Below, piece by piece: positions 12,183 to 23,880 of a DNA stretch of 64,000 nucleotides. Every line of letters begins with the position of its first letter. Position 1 is the stretch's first letter. This DNA is from Strobilurus pachycystidiatus (lineage: Eukaryota; Basidiomycota; Agaricomycetes; Agaricales; Physalacriaceae), in NCBI GenBank assembly GCA_019915135.1, contig JAHLMK010000005.1, positions 992,001-1,056,000 on the forward strand. Direction: 5' to 3'. Both the position numbers and the translations under genes were made by a program. A model generated the notes under the pieces. The model was not told the DNA's origin and ran no database searches. It saw only the letters and a list, made by a program, of their open reading frames with translations.

Positions 12183-13472
12183 ATGTCTGTGTTTGATATT
12201 CTTGACAACCTTTGTGGTGCCTATGAAGAAATGGGACAATCCGTCAACTCGGCATTGCTCACTCAGGCAGGGAATCCGACTGTCCTCAACACCGTTTTTC
12301 GGGAATGCTTGCTATTGAAGCAGCGTGTTCAACAGGTGCGCCTCTTCAGTCTTGTGCAAAATCATGATATTGACACATTTTCTTCCCAGCATCAACCCTT
12401 CTTTGAGCCTTCGGAGCTGCACACTATCACGAGTAGTCTCATGAGCATGGTCAGCGCGTTGGATGGGGCGCGCAACTCAAGTACAGATCCTCAGGATAAT
12501 CCTTTCCCCTTTCCAACATCTCCATCCGAATCTACCGAGTCGCAAGGCCCCGGACATCCTCGGCAAGATATTGACTCCGGCATGTTATCACTCACTTTGA
12601 AGAACTGAGCGGCTTGCAGAGATATTGCAGTGCCATCCCCGGACCCTTTGGAGGCGTGCCTTGGAACAGGGCCTTGTTGGGCCGGCACAACCTGTCTATG
12701 TGGACTATGAGACAGAAGAAGGTCATTTCTTTCGTGTCTACACCTCCTCCACTGGCCCAACTTCTGAAGTATCCGACGATGATCTCGATTCCACTCTCCG
12801 TTCTATTTTCAAATCATTCCCATCCTTTAGTCGATGAATGATACAGGGTTGCTTGAAGTTCATGGGACTTCACATTCCTCGCTCTTGAGTTCAGGCTGTC
12901 TATGATCGAGTTGTTGGCCTTCCAACTCAATCTTTTGGAGTCCGTCGGATTACACGACGCATCTACACAGTTCCAGGCTCGAACTCCCTTTGGCATCATG
13001 ATGGCCAGCATGGTACATCTCATGCCGTTTTTCCAAGGCTTTTGCTGACCGTTTTTACGGGCTTGATCAAGTACAAGATTGTCATTCATGCGTTTATCAA
13101 TGAGTATTTGCGCATGGTAACTGGTATTTGCGCTAGTAACAATAATCAAGCAGCAACCGTCTTGGATGTTTTTGTTCAAGCTGTCTCGGTTCATGGATAT
13201 CCGAGTCGATGTTGAGGGGACAATGGAACCGAGAACTTGCTTCTAGCCGAGTTCATGGAGATTCTCAAGGAACTGGATCGAGGATCATACCTGTGGGGAA
13301 AGTGAGTGGTATCTAGTCTCATTTTTGAAAGTATCTTATCAGCCTCAAAAGGTCTATCCACAGGATCTAAATCAAACGTCTGTGGCGTGATGTCACTCTT
13401 GGATTTGGCGCCAAGTGGAAAGCCTTTTTCCAGGAACTCAAACTTTGAGATGGCTTAGACGCGACCATTCTC
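12183..13472 (+). pseudogene. Integrase-core (DDE) gene, copy 2, truncated by the DIRS element
   Basis: Starts at ATG 12,183 and keeps the family's layout: a 140-residue N-part, a helix-turn-helix-like region with RRALEQGLVGPAQPVYVDY (12,650-12,710), then SFGVRRITRR, LWHHDGQHG with the first catalytic Asp, an ASNNN stretch, GYPSR and GDNGTEN with the second Asp region, and GSYLWGK before an intron at 13,302. A one-base frameshift lies near 12,605 and in-frame TGA stops at 12,835, 12,886, 13,213 and 13,446; at each the neighbours suggest an original CGA Arg codon. The DIRS element at 13,473 removes the C-terminal part. Role by family: transposon integrase. Confidence 0.7.
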
Positions 13473-13669
13473 GAAGTAAAAGCAGATTCCAAGGGTAGGG
13501 AGCGTTTTTAGAGGCCTCTGCACCTCTCCCACACTCTCTCATACTGTCTGAGGTCACTCAGTACAGTCTGGCATTGAGCAGCAGTGTTTTCATTGTGGTA
13601 TCTCAACTTTCTCCAAATGAGCTCAAAATCATTTGGCAGTAAATCGCAAATCACAAGACATCGGTCATA

Positions 13670-13901
13670 CACTGGCGCTCAAAATTGATGCAGCTGCCTT
13701 TTTGGGAATGCGGGTTATCGGGGTAAATCTGCTATTTCTCTCATTTTTCAGGCCATGATACCAATTTTTCTAAGACAAAAAAAGTAGCAGGATTTGGTCC
13801 GACAGATCCATAGACCTCACCAAAAAAAGAAGGAGTCGAACGAAGGACGTGTTGAGCCCAATTTCCTTTTTAGGCAGCTGCATCACTTTTGAGCGCCAGT
13901 G
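13670..13901. mobile_element. 232-bp MITE inside the DIRS leader, TA target duplication
   Basis: Terminal inverted repeats begin CACTGGCGCTCAAAA and end TTTTGAGCGCCAGTG, with homology reaching about 38 bases inward (ATGCAGCTGCC follows). TA lies at 13,668-13,669 and 13,902-13,903. The three other DIRS-related copies carry the empty site (GGTCATAGCTACC, for example around 19,673), so both ends are proven by comparison inside the window. TA duplication and size suit a Tc1/mariner-type MITE; the CACTG start would also fit a CMC-derived one. Confidence 0.93.
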
Positions 13902-14596
13902 TAGCTACCATGTTGCTGATTGCACTCTCATGTCTCTCATGATGTTTCAGACCCATCCTATGAGTTTGGACATGTCACACCATCATGCCCATGTGTGGTA
14001 TCAACTTTTCTCCAAATGAGCTCAAATGCATTTGCGAGTAATTTCCATTTTTGGAGATGTAGCCTCATGCTACTGACTTCCTTTCTTGACCCACTAGCGT
14101 CTGTCAGCTGATGCTGGGTCTAGGGCGCCCCAGAGTTGCGAGTTTGATCCCCACTGTGTTGCAGCTTGCTTCCTGCCTTCATCTTCGCATTTTGGCTCTG
14201 CAAGGTTTGCACACAGTGTCCCTCCAGTTCTGCTCACAGGAACTGATGCTCCTTTCACCAGTGTACGCTTTGGACAGTCTCTAGCCCTCCCTGCTGTCTG
14301 CTACAGCTAGATCTAACTCGATCTTTCACTGCTGTCCATTGTCACTGGTATGCTTATCCAACTTGATTTCGAGTTGATGCCTTATCTTGTGCACAGTGAG
14401 TGTCCAATCCCTGCCTGCTCCCACGCTTCCTGATAGCGTCGCACTTGGGATTCTGTGCACAGGTGTGTCCCCAGTCCACTCTTCATAGGCTACAAGCTCA
14501 ATTTGGGATTCTGTGCACAGTTTAGCTTGCTCTGCCTTTGTTTCTGCTTCATCACCCTTGCTCCTACCTCGCACATCGCTCTGCTCATCCATCTCT

Positions 14597-16015
14597 ATGC
14601 CCCCCATCGCTGTCTCTGAGTCCTCCCACGATGATCTCGATGTCATTGCCTCTCCTCAGGCCTCCCCTGATCCTGAGGCCTCTCCTGCGCCCCATACCAT
14701 CATTCCTGACTCTGAGATCGACCGCTCTCGTATCAAGAAGCTCAGTGAGAAGCTGCAGCTCCTTGTCACTCAGTTCTCTGATGGCACCATCGCTAACCAC
14801 GCTGAGTTCATGCGTCAAGCACGGCTCACTGGTGCCAGCGCTCACGAGATGGCCCAGGCCGACTACATTGACCAAGTCACCCAGGTCATTGCTGCTCGAC
14901 GTGCTGCCCGCGTCAACTCTGCACCTGCTGAGCCCACTGCCTACCCAGCCATTGTTGCTGCTCGTCAGGTTCAGGAGGAGCACCAGCACCAGCACAAGCA
15001 GGCTGTCGAGGACGCCGCTTGGGCCGCTTTTGCTGCCAACTTGGATGCCCTTGATCCTGAGGGCAACAGAGCAGCACCCGTTGTTCCTAGTCCAAACGCC
15101 GGTCCTCTCTCTGCTGCCTTATTTGCCAAGCTCCTTAATCCCACCTCCACTTCGGAGTCAGGGATTCCTTCCTCCATTCTTGCTGCAGCTCCTCATCTTG
15201 CGCAGCTCTCCTCCTTGTCTGATCTCTCTCCACATCTACAAGAGACAGACCGCCTCCGCAGACTCTTTAGAGCGGACAAGGATGCAGATGCTGTTGCAGA
15301 CCTTCTCCGTTCCCTCTCTCATCCTGATCCATTTGCCCATTCCTTGTGGCGTCTCATTGTCCAAGATCTTTATGTTGACTTTGAGAAACTCCTTGCTTCC
15401 TTTGGGTCTCACCCATCTCATCATGATGATGAACCCAAGGACTTTGGAGGTGGTTATGCTCTTGTGCGCAAGGACCACGTCTCTGCACGTCGGTCTCTTT
15501 CCACAGAGTCAGACTGGACCCGCTGCTTTGATGCATGGTCTCGAGGGGTTCTCCTTGTCTACCCTCACCGGAACAAGGAGTTGGAGAAGTACAGAGCCAT
15601 TGTGGTGGAGATGTTCCGTGCTTCTGAACCAGATCTTTCATTTCCTATCCGCTTTGATTGTCAGACTCGTGAACGTTATGCCAAGTCTCCTTTTGAGCTG
15701 CATGACCGGTCTCAACTTCATTTCCCTATGCTTTCTGAAATGCTTCGCTCTCGAGGCAGCCCATCTGCGCTTAAGCGTCCTGCAGCTACTTCAGCTCAGG
15801 AGCCGTCTCCAAAGCGTCAGAGGGTTATTTGTCAGAACTGGAATCTGGGAAATTGTCCCAAGACTCCTTGTGCTTTCAAGAGGATTCATGGCACCTGTTC
15901 TGAGTGCGGCGGCAAGCATCCCGCTCGTGACAAAGAACAGTGCCTTGTCCTCCTCAATGCCCGACGAGCAGTTGCTCATAGCAAATTGGGTGACGGAAGC
16001 GCAGGCTCAGCCTAG
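14597..16015 (+). CDS. DIRS gag-like protein with Cys/His knuckle
   Basis: Open frame of 472 codons from ATG 14,597 (an in-frame ATG at 14,513 lies in the part shared with the non-coding relatives, so I prefer the later start). The N-part is Ser/Pro-rich, then Ala/Gln-rich helical stretches, and the C-end (about 15,830-15,945) has a Cys/His cluster CQNWNLGNCPKTPC...CSECGGKH typical of nucleic-acid-binding Gag tails. Expected role: packaging element RNA. The next ORF starts in another frame and overlaps its end by about 60 bases, which suggests re-initiation or frameshifting. Confidence 0.75.
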   Translation: MPPIAVSESSHDDLDVIASPQASPDPEASPAPHTIIPDSEIDRSRIKKLSEKLQLLVTQFSDGTIANHAEFMRQARLTGASAHEMAQADYIDQVTQVIAARRAARVNSAPAEPTAYPAIVAARQVQEEHQHQHKQAVEDAAWAAFAANLDALDPEGNRAAPVVPSPNAGPLSAALFAKLLNPTSTSESGIPSSILAAAPHLAQLSSLSDLSPHLQETDRLRRLFRADKDADAVADLLRSLSHPDPFAHSLWRLIVQDLYVDFEKLLASFGSHPSHHDDEPKDFGGGYALVRKDHVSARRSLSTESDWTRCFDAWSRGVLLVYPHRNKELEKYRAIVVEMFRASEPDLSFPIRFDCQTRERYAKSPFELHDRSQLHFPMLSEMLRSRGSPSALKRPAATSAQEPSPKRQRVICQNWNLGNCPKTPCAFKRIHGTCSECGGKHPARDKEQCLVLLNARRAVAHSKLGDGSAGSA

Positions 16016-17849
16016 AAGCTTATCTGGCTCAAAGCGGAAGGCAGAAGATGAGCAGTCTGCACCACGTTTCAAAAGAGGCTATGTTTTTACTTCCAATGTA
16101 TCATCAGAATCCAAAGCTCCTCCGAGCATTTCTTCCACTTATACTGCTCCTCCTCTACCTAGACCACCTCAGCAGATCTTAGATGATCCACAGATCCAAG
16201 CCTCGCTTGCAGCTGTTGCGGATTACATCCGTGTTGATACTCCTTTCAATGTTGACCGCATTGAGCACTTGTTGACCAAACATCCCAACCGTCCATTTGT
16301 TGATTCTGTCATTTGCTCTCTCCGTCAAGGTTTCTGGCCTTTCCATGATGGAGAATGGGAAGCTCATCTCAAAGAGCGCTATGATAACTATGCCACAGAG
16401 GCTCAAGATCTTGCAGAACTTTGAGTTTATAGAGATCAAGGGATTGCAGCTGGTCGCTGGTCTCCAGCTCTTCCAGAGAACTTTATACTTCTTTCTAGCA
16501 TGCGCATTTCTCCCATGTTTGTTGTCTGGCAGAAAGGCAAACCTCGTGTTGTCATGGATCATATTGGCAATGGTCTCAATGATGACATATCCAGAAGGGA
16601 TGGCAAAGTGCGCTATGATGGTATGCATTCATTTGGTCAACTTCTCAATGATGTGCTCAAAGCACATCCAAATGAGGAACTGTTGCTCTTCAAGAGTGAT
16701 GTATCCAAAGCATTCCTCAATCTTCCTGCCCATCCCATTTGGCAACTTCATCAAGTGGTCACTGTAGATGGCAGATACCACATTGTGCGCCGTCTCATTC
16801 TGGGCACTCGTGCTTCTCCTCGCTGTTGGTGTTCATTCTCTGGGCTTCTCAACTGGATAGCTTGGGAACTTGGAGTCATTGGTCTTCATGACTATATGGA
16901 TGACTTCTTTGGCTGGGATTTCAAGCGCAATCTTGTTATGTTTCATGGCAAACTGCGTCCCCACCGTCAAGTTCAACTTCTTGTCTTTTGGGATCTCATT
17001 GATTGTCCATATGATGACAAGAAGCAGGAGCATGGAGTCACGCTCAAAATCATTGGCTTCTGGGTTGATATCCATTCTGGTTCTATCTCTCTCTCTCCAG
17101 ATTCTCTTGACTCTATGATTACTTCAATCAATGAGTTCTTGGGACAACCCAAGCCCCCTCTTCAGCAATGGCAGCAACTTGCTGGTTATCTGAATTGGAC
17201 TCTCAATGTCTTGCCCTGGGCACGCCCAGCTCTCACAGAGCTCTATCGCAAGATGAGCGGCAAGACCATCCGCTTCAAAGGCATTCCACTCAATGCTGAG
17301 GTTAAGCAGGACCTCAGTTGGTTTGTCAAAGTTGCGAAGGATTGCATTGGCATTCGCTTTGTTGATGCTCAATCTTGGAGTGATGATGAGGCAGATTTCA
17401 TTGGCTGGACAGATGCTAGCAATTCTGGCCTTGCATTTGTATATGCAGGCAATGGCTTTGCTTATCAGCTTAAGACTATCACGGGAGTGGACACATTCTT
17501 CCGTGAACTTCTTGCTATTCTCTGTCTCATCCACCATGTTGCCTCATTCAAGATTCCTCCTCGTCGCATTCTGATCTATTCAGACAGCATGGATTCAGTT
17601 GCAGTTTTCAACTCCTTGTCTGCATCTCAATCATCACACAATGCCATTCTGTTGGCAATTGCTGATATTGTGCTGCGCACAGGCATTGATGTGCGAGTTA
17701 GACACATCCCTGGAGTTGACAACATCATGGCAGACTTGTTGTCTCGCCTTCTGTTTGATGATTTTTCCAAACAGTTTCCCTCCTACCGCGTCTGCACATT
17801 CCAGCCCCCAAGAGAGCTGGTTCCGGCGCGATGGAGAGAGTGCTTTTAG
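15957..17849 (+). pseudogene. DIRS reverse transcriptase-RNase H, one in-frame stop
   Basis: ORF2 can start at ATG 15,957, overlapping gag. Reverse-transcriptase blocks are clear: VVWQKGKPRVVMDHI, FKSDVSKAFLNL, LGTRASPRCW and the catalytic box YMDD near 16,895. An RNase H domain follows with DASNSG (first acid), FRELLAI (the Glu helix), IYSDSMDSVAVF and the end motif HIPGVDNIMADLLSR. A single TGA at 16,422-16,424 lies between QDLAEL and VYRDQ, where CGA would restore a typical Arg; otherwise the frame is open to 17,849. Role: copying element RNA into DNA. Confidence 0.85.
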
Positions 17850-18846
17850 AGGCCTTGGGCAAGAGGAGAAAGACTGATCCCTCTCGCCCACCTATGGACT
17901 TGAAGAAACTAGATGACTTAGTCTTGTATCTACAAGTCCATGCAATTGAGAAGTCCACTCGTAAAAACTATGCTACTGGTGCCAGAGATTATGCTAGATT
18001 CTGTCACAACCACAGCCTTCCTCTGGATCCCACTCCAGAAACTCTATCTCGCTATATTGCTTATACTTCTCAATTCATTGCCTCTGGCTCCAAATATCTT
18101 TCTGGAGCATGTCACTTTCTCAAGGAGTTCTATCCCTCATTCACTGAAGCTTGAGCTTCTGCTCTAGTGCAAGCTACTATCAGAGGAGCCAAAAAGATCA
18201 GAGCCGATCCAGTGAAGCGCAAACCACCTCTGCGCACTTCTGCAACTCTTTGTTGATACTGCAAATGCAACTCCGAGCCATGATGATCTTCTCTTTGCCA
18301 CTCTTATGGCTTGTGCATTCTATGGCTGTCATCACATGGGAAAGCTGTTACAGCCTAATTCTAAAGCACTCAAAGATTGGCGTAAGATCATCAAGAGAGC
18401 TTCTCTGCATTTTGAGCCTGGCTATGCAGGTTACAAGCTGCCTTATCACAAAGGTGATCAGTTCTATCAAGGAACAGACATGCTCTTCACTTCTCAGAAG
18501 ATTGCAAACTCGGTTGAGCTTCTCAAGCAATACACCACCAAACTCCGAGACCAGCTCCATGGAGCTCGGTCTGCTCTCTTCATTTGTGAAAATGGGACCA
18601 TTCATTCCCACTCGCAGTTATTTTGAAAGAAAGTTCTTTGCTCTGGTGGGAAGAGAATTTGGAGGTCACTCTGCTCGTTCTGGTGGTGCCACCTACTATG
18701 CTGGCTGAGGTCTCTCTGATGTTATCATTCAGGCTTTGGGCTGTTGGTCTTCAGAGGCCTTCAAGATCTATATTCGTGATAATCCAGCTGTACGTGCTGC
18801 ACAACAGCTTGCAGTACAGAAGCAAGCTTCCACTTCCAATTCCTAA
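17831..18846 (+). pseudogene. DIRS tyrosine recombinase, broken
   Basis: Starts at ATG 17,831, overlapping the RT-RH end by 19 bases. A core-binding domain (STRKNYATGARDYARF) is followed by the catalytic domain with HSARSGGATYYA (the HxxR pair) and WSSEAFKIYIR (the catalytic Tyr). The copy is dead: TGA at 18,152 and at 18,706, frameshifts near 18,237 and 18,600, and the first catalytic Arg position reads His in CHHMGKLL. Role by family: integration of the circular cDNA instead of a DDE integrase, which explains the missing target duplication. Confidence 0.85.
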
Positions 18847-19003
18847 CATCAATCTCTACTCTCACCTCGCGTCTCGTTCACATTTTTTCTGACCACCACC
18901 ATCCCCAACACACAACATTCATAGCTCTCATAGCCAGTCACAATCTGCGTAATTTATAGGCCCTTAGGCCCGTTTAAGCCTAACTTCATTGGTGTGAACC
19001 TTT

Positions 19004-19364
19004 GGTGAGGTGTGCACGCACTTTGCGTGGGATGGGTTAGTCTCACCAGACATAGAAATTGCCTGATTGACCGTGAAGGTAGGGAACAATGGTAGCGTGC
19101 AGTTCAGACCAGGGTCCTTAACTAGCACGGCGCGCGTCAGCTCTAGAAGCAGCAAATTGACGCGGCAGCGACGGAGACGTGAAGTTCAGACTAGGGTCAT
19201 TAACTGGCACGGCGCGCAAAGCAGCAGTGATGTAGTAAGGCACTAACACAGGCGAGTGATTGAGCGGCAAGGATGATGGTGTAAAGAAACTTGTTGCGTG
19301 ACATTACTCTCAGTCACCCAGACGCGTCATTGGAGCCATAGTTGTAGAATTTAGCCAAATGTCC
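19004..19364. other. Spacer with imperfect direct repeat, no gene
   Basis: Two related 40-base pieces (around 19,098-19,140 and 19,178-19,215) share GTTCAGAC(C/T)AGGGTC(C/A)TTAACT and GCACGGCGCGC. No coding capacity is visible. It may be the remnant of a further element. Confidence 0.4.
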
Positions 19365-19478
19365 ACCGTTATAACGGTTGAATATTATGTCAAACGCACC
19401 GTTATAACGGGACTCATGTAATCACCTTTGTTGATCTGTCAAATGTCCCCCGTTATAACGAGACCTCGTTATAACGGT
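19365..19478. repeat. Cluster of four CCGTTATAACGG-type palindromes
   Basis: ACCGTTATAACGGT (19,365-19,378), ACCGTTATAACGGG (19,398-19,411), CCGTTATAACG (19,450-19,460) and CGTTATAACGGT (19,467-19,478) occur within 114 bases. The ACCTCGTTATAACG pattern resembles termini of pogo/Tigger-type transposons as I remember them, so this may be a worn end of such an element directly beside the DIRS relative. Confidence 0.6.
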
Positions 19479-19480
19479 TC

Positions 19481-20666
19481 GAAGTAAAAGCGGATTCCAA
19501 GGGTAGGGAGCGTTTTCAGAGGCCTCTGCACCTCTCACACACTCTCTCATACTGTCTGAGCTCACTCAGTACAGTCTGGCACTGAGCAGCAGTGTTCTCA
19601 TTGTGGTATCTCAACTTTCTCCAAATGAGCTCAAAATCATTTGGCAGTAAATCGCAAATCACAAGACATCGGTCATAGCTACCATGTTGCTGATTGCATC
19701 GTCATGTCTCTCATGATGTCCCGGACCCATCCTATGAGTTTGGACATGTCACACCATTATGCCCAGGTGTGGTATCAACTTTTCTCCAAATGAGCTCAAA
19801 TGCATTTGCGAGTAATTTCCATTTTTGGAGATGTAGCCTCATGCTACTGACTTCCTTTCTTGACCTACTAGCCTCAAGGCTATCTCCCCTACTTAGGGAT
19901 GCTATCTCCGATCACAGGAGCTGTCAATCATGACAGCATCTGTCAATCATTTCCAGAAGATCACTTCTGATGCCATGTGTTAAGTTACCCATATCTCAGC
20001 CATGTGACATGGAATAACTTTGCACTTTCCCAGGATCAATCTGTCATCATCTGGCCTAGGCCCAGTGCTGTCTGTCAGCTGATGCTGGGTCTAGGGCGCC
20101 CCAGAGTTGCGAGTTTGATCCCCACTGTGTTGCAGCTTGCTTCCTGCCTTCATCTTCGCATTTTGGCTCTGCAAGGTTTGCACACAGTGTCCCTCCAGTT
20201 CTGCTCACAGGAACTGATGCTCCTTTCACCAGTGTACGCTTTGGACAGTCTCTAGCCCTCCCTGCTGTCTGCTACAGCTAGATCTAACTCGATCTTTCAC
20301 TGCTGTCCATTGTCACTGGTATGCTTATCCAACTTGATTTCGAGTTGATGCCTTATCTTGTGCACAGTGTCCAATCCCTGCCTGCTCCCACGCTTCCTGA
20401 TAGCGTCGCACTTGGGATTCTGTGCACAGGTGTGTCCCCAGTCCACTCTTCATAGGCTACAAGCTCAATTTCGCTTCTGTGCTCAGTTTAGCTTGCTCTG
20501 CCTTTGTTTCTGCTTCCCCACCCTCCACTCCCTGTAACTGTATCTAGTTTCTTGTATGTACTTGTATTAGTTTGATGTAGTACATAGCCAGTCACGATCC
20601 GCGTAATTTATAGGCCCTTGGGCCCGTTTTAGCCTAACTTCATCAGTGTGAACCTTTAAGCATTGG
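19481..20666 (+). mobile_element. Non-autonomous DIRS relative, copy 1 (1.19 kb)
   Basis: Shares the first ~850 bases of the full DIRS leader (without the 232-bp MITE) from GAAGTAAAAGCGGATTCC, then jumps to a short 3' part with ACTGTATCTAGTTTCTTG and the common 3' end AATTTATAGGCCCTTGGG to AACCTTTAAGCATTGG. It has none of the three genes. The 3' part before the common end differs from that of the full copy, so it is not a simple deletion of the neighbour but a separate family. Confidence 0.85.
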
Positions 20667-20727
20667 ACTTTTAACATCGATTTTTAACCCTTATAATGGT
20701 ATGCATGTCAAATGACTACGACTATCA

Positions 20728-21938
20728 AAGTAAAAGCGGATTCCAAGGGTAGGGAGCGTTTTCAGAGGCCTTTGCACCTCTCACACACTCTCTCATACTG
20801 TCTGAGCTCACGCAGTACAGTCTGGCACTGAGCAGCAGTGTTCCCATTGTGGTATCTCAACTTTCTCCAAATGAGCTCAAAATAATTTGGCAGTAAATTG
20901 CAAATCACAAGACATCGGTCATAGCTACCATGTTGCTAATTGCATCCCCATGTCTCTCATGATGTCCCGGACCCATTCTATGAGTTTGGACATGTCACAC
21001 CATCATGCCCATGTGTGTTATCAACTTCTCTCCAAATGAGCTCAAATGCATTTGCAAGTAATTTCCATTTTTGGAGATGTAGCCTCATGCTACTGACTTC
21101 CTTTCTTGACCTACTAGCCTTAAGGCTATCGCCCCTACTTAGGGATGCTATCTCCGATCACAGGAGCTGTCAATCATGACAGCATCTGTCAATCATTTCC
21201 AGAAGATCACTTCTGATGCCATGTGTTAAGTTACCCATATTTCAGCCATGTGACATGAAATAACTTCGCACTTTTCCAGGATCAATTGTCATCATCTGGC
21301 CTAGGCCCAGTGCTGTCTGTCAGCTGATGCTGGGTCTAGGGCGCTCCAGAGTTGCGAGTTTGATCCCCACTGTGTTGCAGCTTGCTTCCTGCCTTCATCT
21401 TCGCATTTTGGCTCTGCAAGGTTTGCACACAGTGTCCCTCCAGTTCTGCTCACAGGAACTGATGCTTCTTTCATCAGTGTACGCTTTGGACAGTCTCTAG
21501 CCCTCCCTGCTGTCTGCTACAGCTAGATCTAACTTGATCTTTCACTGCTGTCCATTGTCACTGGTATGCTTATCCAACTTGATTTCGAGTTGATGCCTTA
21601 TCTTGTGCACAGTGTCCAATCCCTGCCTGCTCCCACGCTTCCTGATAGCGTCGCACTTGGGATTCTGTGCACAGGTGTGTCCCCAGTCCACTCCTCATAG
21701 GCTACAAGCTCAATTTCGCTTCTGTGCTCAGTTTAGCTTGCTCTGCCTTTGTTTCCGCTTTCCCACCCTCCACTCCCTGTAAATGTATCTAGTTTCTTGT
21801 ATGTACTTGTATTAGTTTGATGTAGTACATAGCCAGTCACAATCCGCGTAATTTATAGGCCAGTCACGATCCGCGTAATTTATAGGCCCTTGGGCCCGTT
21901 TTAGCCTAACTTCATCGGTGTGAACCTTTAAGCATTGG
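20728..21938 (+). mobile_element. Non-autonomous DIRS relative, copy 2 (1.21 kb)
   Basis: Same structure and same inner junction as copy 1, in direct orientation 62 bases further on. Near the 3' end a 29-base segment (GCCAGTCACAATCCGCGTAA and following) is tandemly doubled at about 21,830-21,890. It ends at AAGCATTGG, four bases before a hAT MITE. Confidence 0.85.
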
Positions 21939-21942
21939 CAGG

Positions 21943-22378
21943 TAGAGATTTTCACGAGTTATTCAATGATCTGAACCTTGATCCTCAGAGAGGATATCCT
22001 CTCCAAAATTGAATAAACCTTAATCCTTTCAATGATCCTTAAGTTCAGATCATTAAGCAGTTTGAATCAAGGATCATTGAATGATCTTTCCATGGGTGAT
22101 ACATGTCTGATGTCTGATAGAATATGCATGCATAATCATCAATATGTACTATTGAAAGCTGTTTAAATACTGTGGAAGCTTTTCTGTACTTGTATTTGCA
22201 TAAAGTGAATGATTTAACAATGATCCTTCAATGATTTTTACCTTCAGTGAATGAACCTTGATCCTTACAATGATCCTTAGGTTCGGATCATTAACGCGTT
22301 AATGATTTAAACTTCGGATCAAAGTCAAGGTTTGGATCAAGGGTATCCTCTACTTCTAATGACTCGTGAAGATCTCTA
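21943..22378 (+). mobile_element. hAT-type MITE, family 2, copy 1 (436 bp)
   Basis: Left end TAGAGATTTTCACGAGT and right end ACTCGTGAAGATCTCTA form the inverted repeats; the interior is full of AATGATCCTT and GATCATTAA motifs. The copy at 61,225-61,664 is the same element in reverse orientation. No clear target duplication here: only CAGG is shared at the outer edges, perhaps because the flank was altered after insertion beside the DIRS end. Confidence 0.85.
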
Positions 22379-23880
22379 ACTACAGGTGGTCATTGTATTT
22401 TGGCGTGTGTCAGAGCAGATTTTTTTGGCAATGTCACATGTTACTAATACAACACAATTGTTCTGTCAGTATCAGTGATTGATTGTCATGGCTCATACTG
22501 TGGCCTTAGTAAAGATTCTGTTGAGGCAGATTGACACTGGTAGAGTTGTGTGAATGATGTCAACAGAATCAATGTATATCAATCACTATCCATGAATGAT
22601 CCTTTCCAATCACCAGTATTGACAGCAATAGGTAAAGATTGACTCACATAGACAACTGTTGACACGTCATAGAACCTTGACCTGGCTCAATCTAGCTCAA
22701 TATATATCAATGAAAAAGAAATATCATATATCGATAGTAGCTGATACACGACGCGCTCAACATAGTACACCATACCAAATACACAAGGCCCTCAAGCCCG
22801 TTGAGTCCATACCAACAATGACGACGAGTGATCTTTGCGCACAATACGACGGTGGAATGTGCATGACATGGCCATGGCCTACAATCTATAGCAGAAATGA
22901 GCAGAGCTTGAGTGGGAGAATGGAAGAATGCGCACTAAAACAGCATATATGCTCCAGCAGCGGCTGCTTATGTGTAGAGGAAAGCTAGCAGCTGAGAAAG
23001 GAGAGCATATATACGACGCACCTGAGATTGCCTGGGCACAGCATGCCCGTTTCAAGGTTCAACATTGAATGATGTCGCAGGTAGCGTCAGTCGTGCCACG
23101 CGACGCGCACATCTTGATTTGAGAGAAGGTGTCATTAGCAACTGTGAGAGGAAAATTTGCGATGCACGCGACACGGTATATCCGTAGAAGTCTAATATCC
23201 GGCGCCTGGATTGGAGATTGCTTGCATTGTGCTCGACTACTGCTTGGCCTGTCACAGTTGTGCTGTCCTTGTCGTCGGGTTGCACTGTGCTTGCCGACAA
23301 AGGGTATTGGTAGTCGGTAGTTGCGGGGTTTGGCGCATTATACTGTCAATGTGGTGAATTGAGGAAGAGAGACGCGAACTTCCCACAGCAACCAAATAAT
23401 CCGATGTATTTTGACTGTGGGCTTGTGTCGCTTTCAGGGCAAGAAAAGCTTAGGGACAATTTATGAAAATGATACAGGATGAAATGGTTTTGTCTCTTTT
23501 TGCGCTCGCGCTTGCAATGCCTGTGCTTGCTGGTGTTCACGACATGTGGTGAAATACGGTACCCTAGAACAATCAAAAAGGATGCTCCAGTTCACAATGA
23601 TGTTACATATGAGATGTTTGGGAGTTTCGGAGAAACAGTGTCCACGACAGAAGAATGCAAATAGTGTGGAATCATCCTATCTTTCCTCTAGTTACGTATA
23701 AACAAAATCTACTGAGGTTACTTACATACAAACAAGAAACAACTGGTACACTGTAAAGTACAGTTTAACAGCGTAAGTCAACGGACATTGAGGGACATGG
23801 TCGACACAATATTTCCTAGTTGACAAAGATAATTACCTCATGTCGGCAAGGGAAGAAAGATACACATAACTACTTGATGA
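22379..23880. other. No gene recognised
   Basis: Contains an open frame at 22,659-22,988 (109 codons, Cys-rich near its end) and shorter ones at 23,052-23,664, none with a known domain. No matching repeat elsewhere in the window was noticed. Confidence 0.35.

Larger units (their letters stand above)
13473..19003 (+). mobile_element. DIRS-type (tyrosine-recombinase) retrotransposon, full length, dead
   Basis: A 5.5-kb element reads, in order, 5' leader, gag-like ORF, RT-RNase H and tyrosine recombinase, the order of DIRS/Ngaro retrotransposons. The left end (GAAGTAAAAGCAGATTCC) and the 3' end (AATTTATAGGCCCTTAGG to TGTGAACCTTT) are shared with three 1.2-kb relatives in this window, which fixes the boundaries to within about ten bases. 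No target duplication is seen, as expected for integration by a tyrosine recombinase. Stops in ORF2 and several breaks in the recombinase show the copy cannot move itself. It sits inside integrase copy 2. Confidence 0.85.

Noticed and set aside
14538..15956. Long second frame (Leu/Ser/Pro-rich) overlapping the gag-like ORF
   Set aside because: It is a shadow frame with biased composition; only its last part (from about 15,957) is real ORF2 sequence.
21943..22378. Treating the AT-rich AATGATCC repeats as a replication origin or centromere-like sequence
   Set aside because: The second copy at 61,225 with perfect 8-bp duplication shows it is a hAT MITE.
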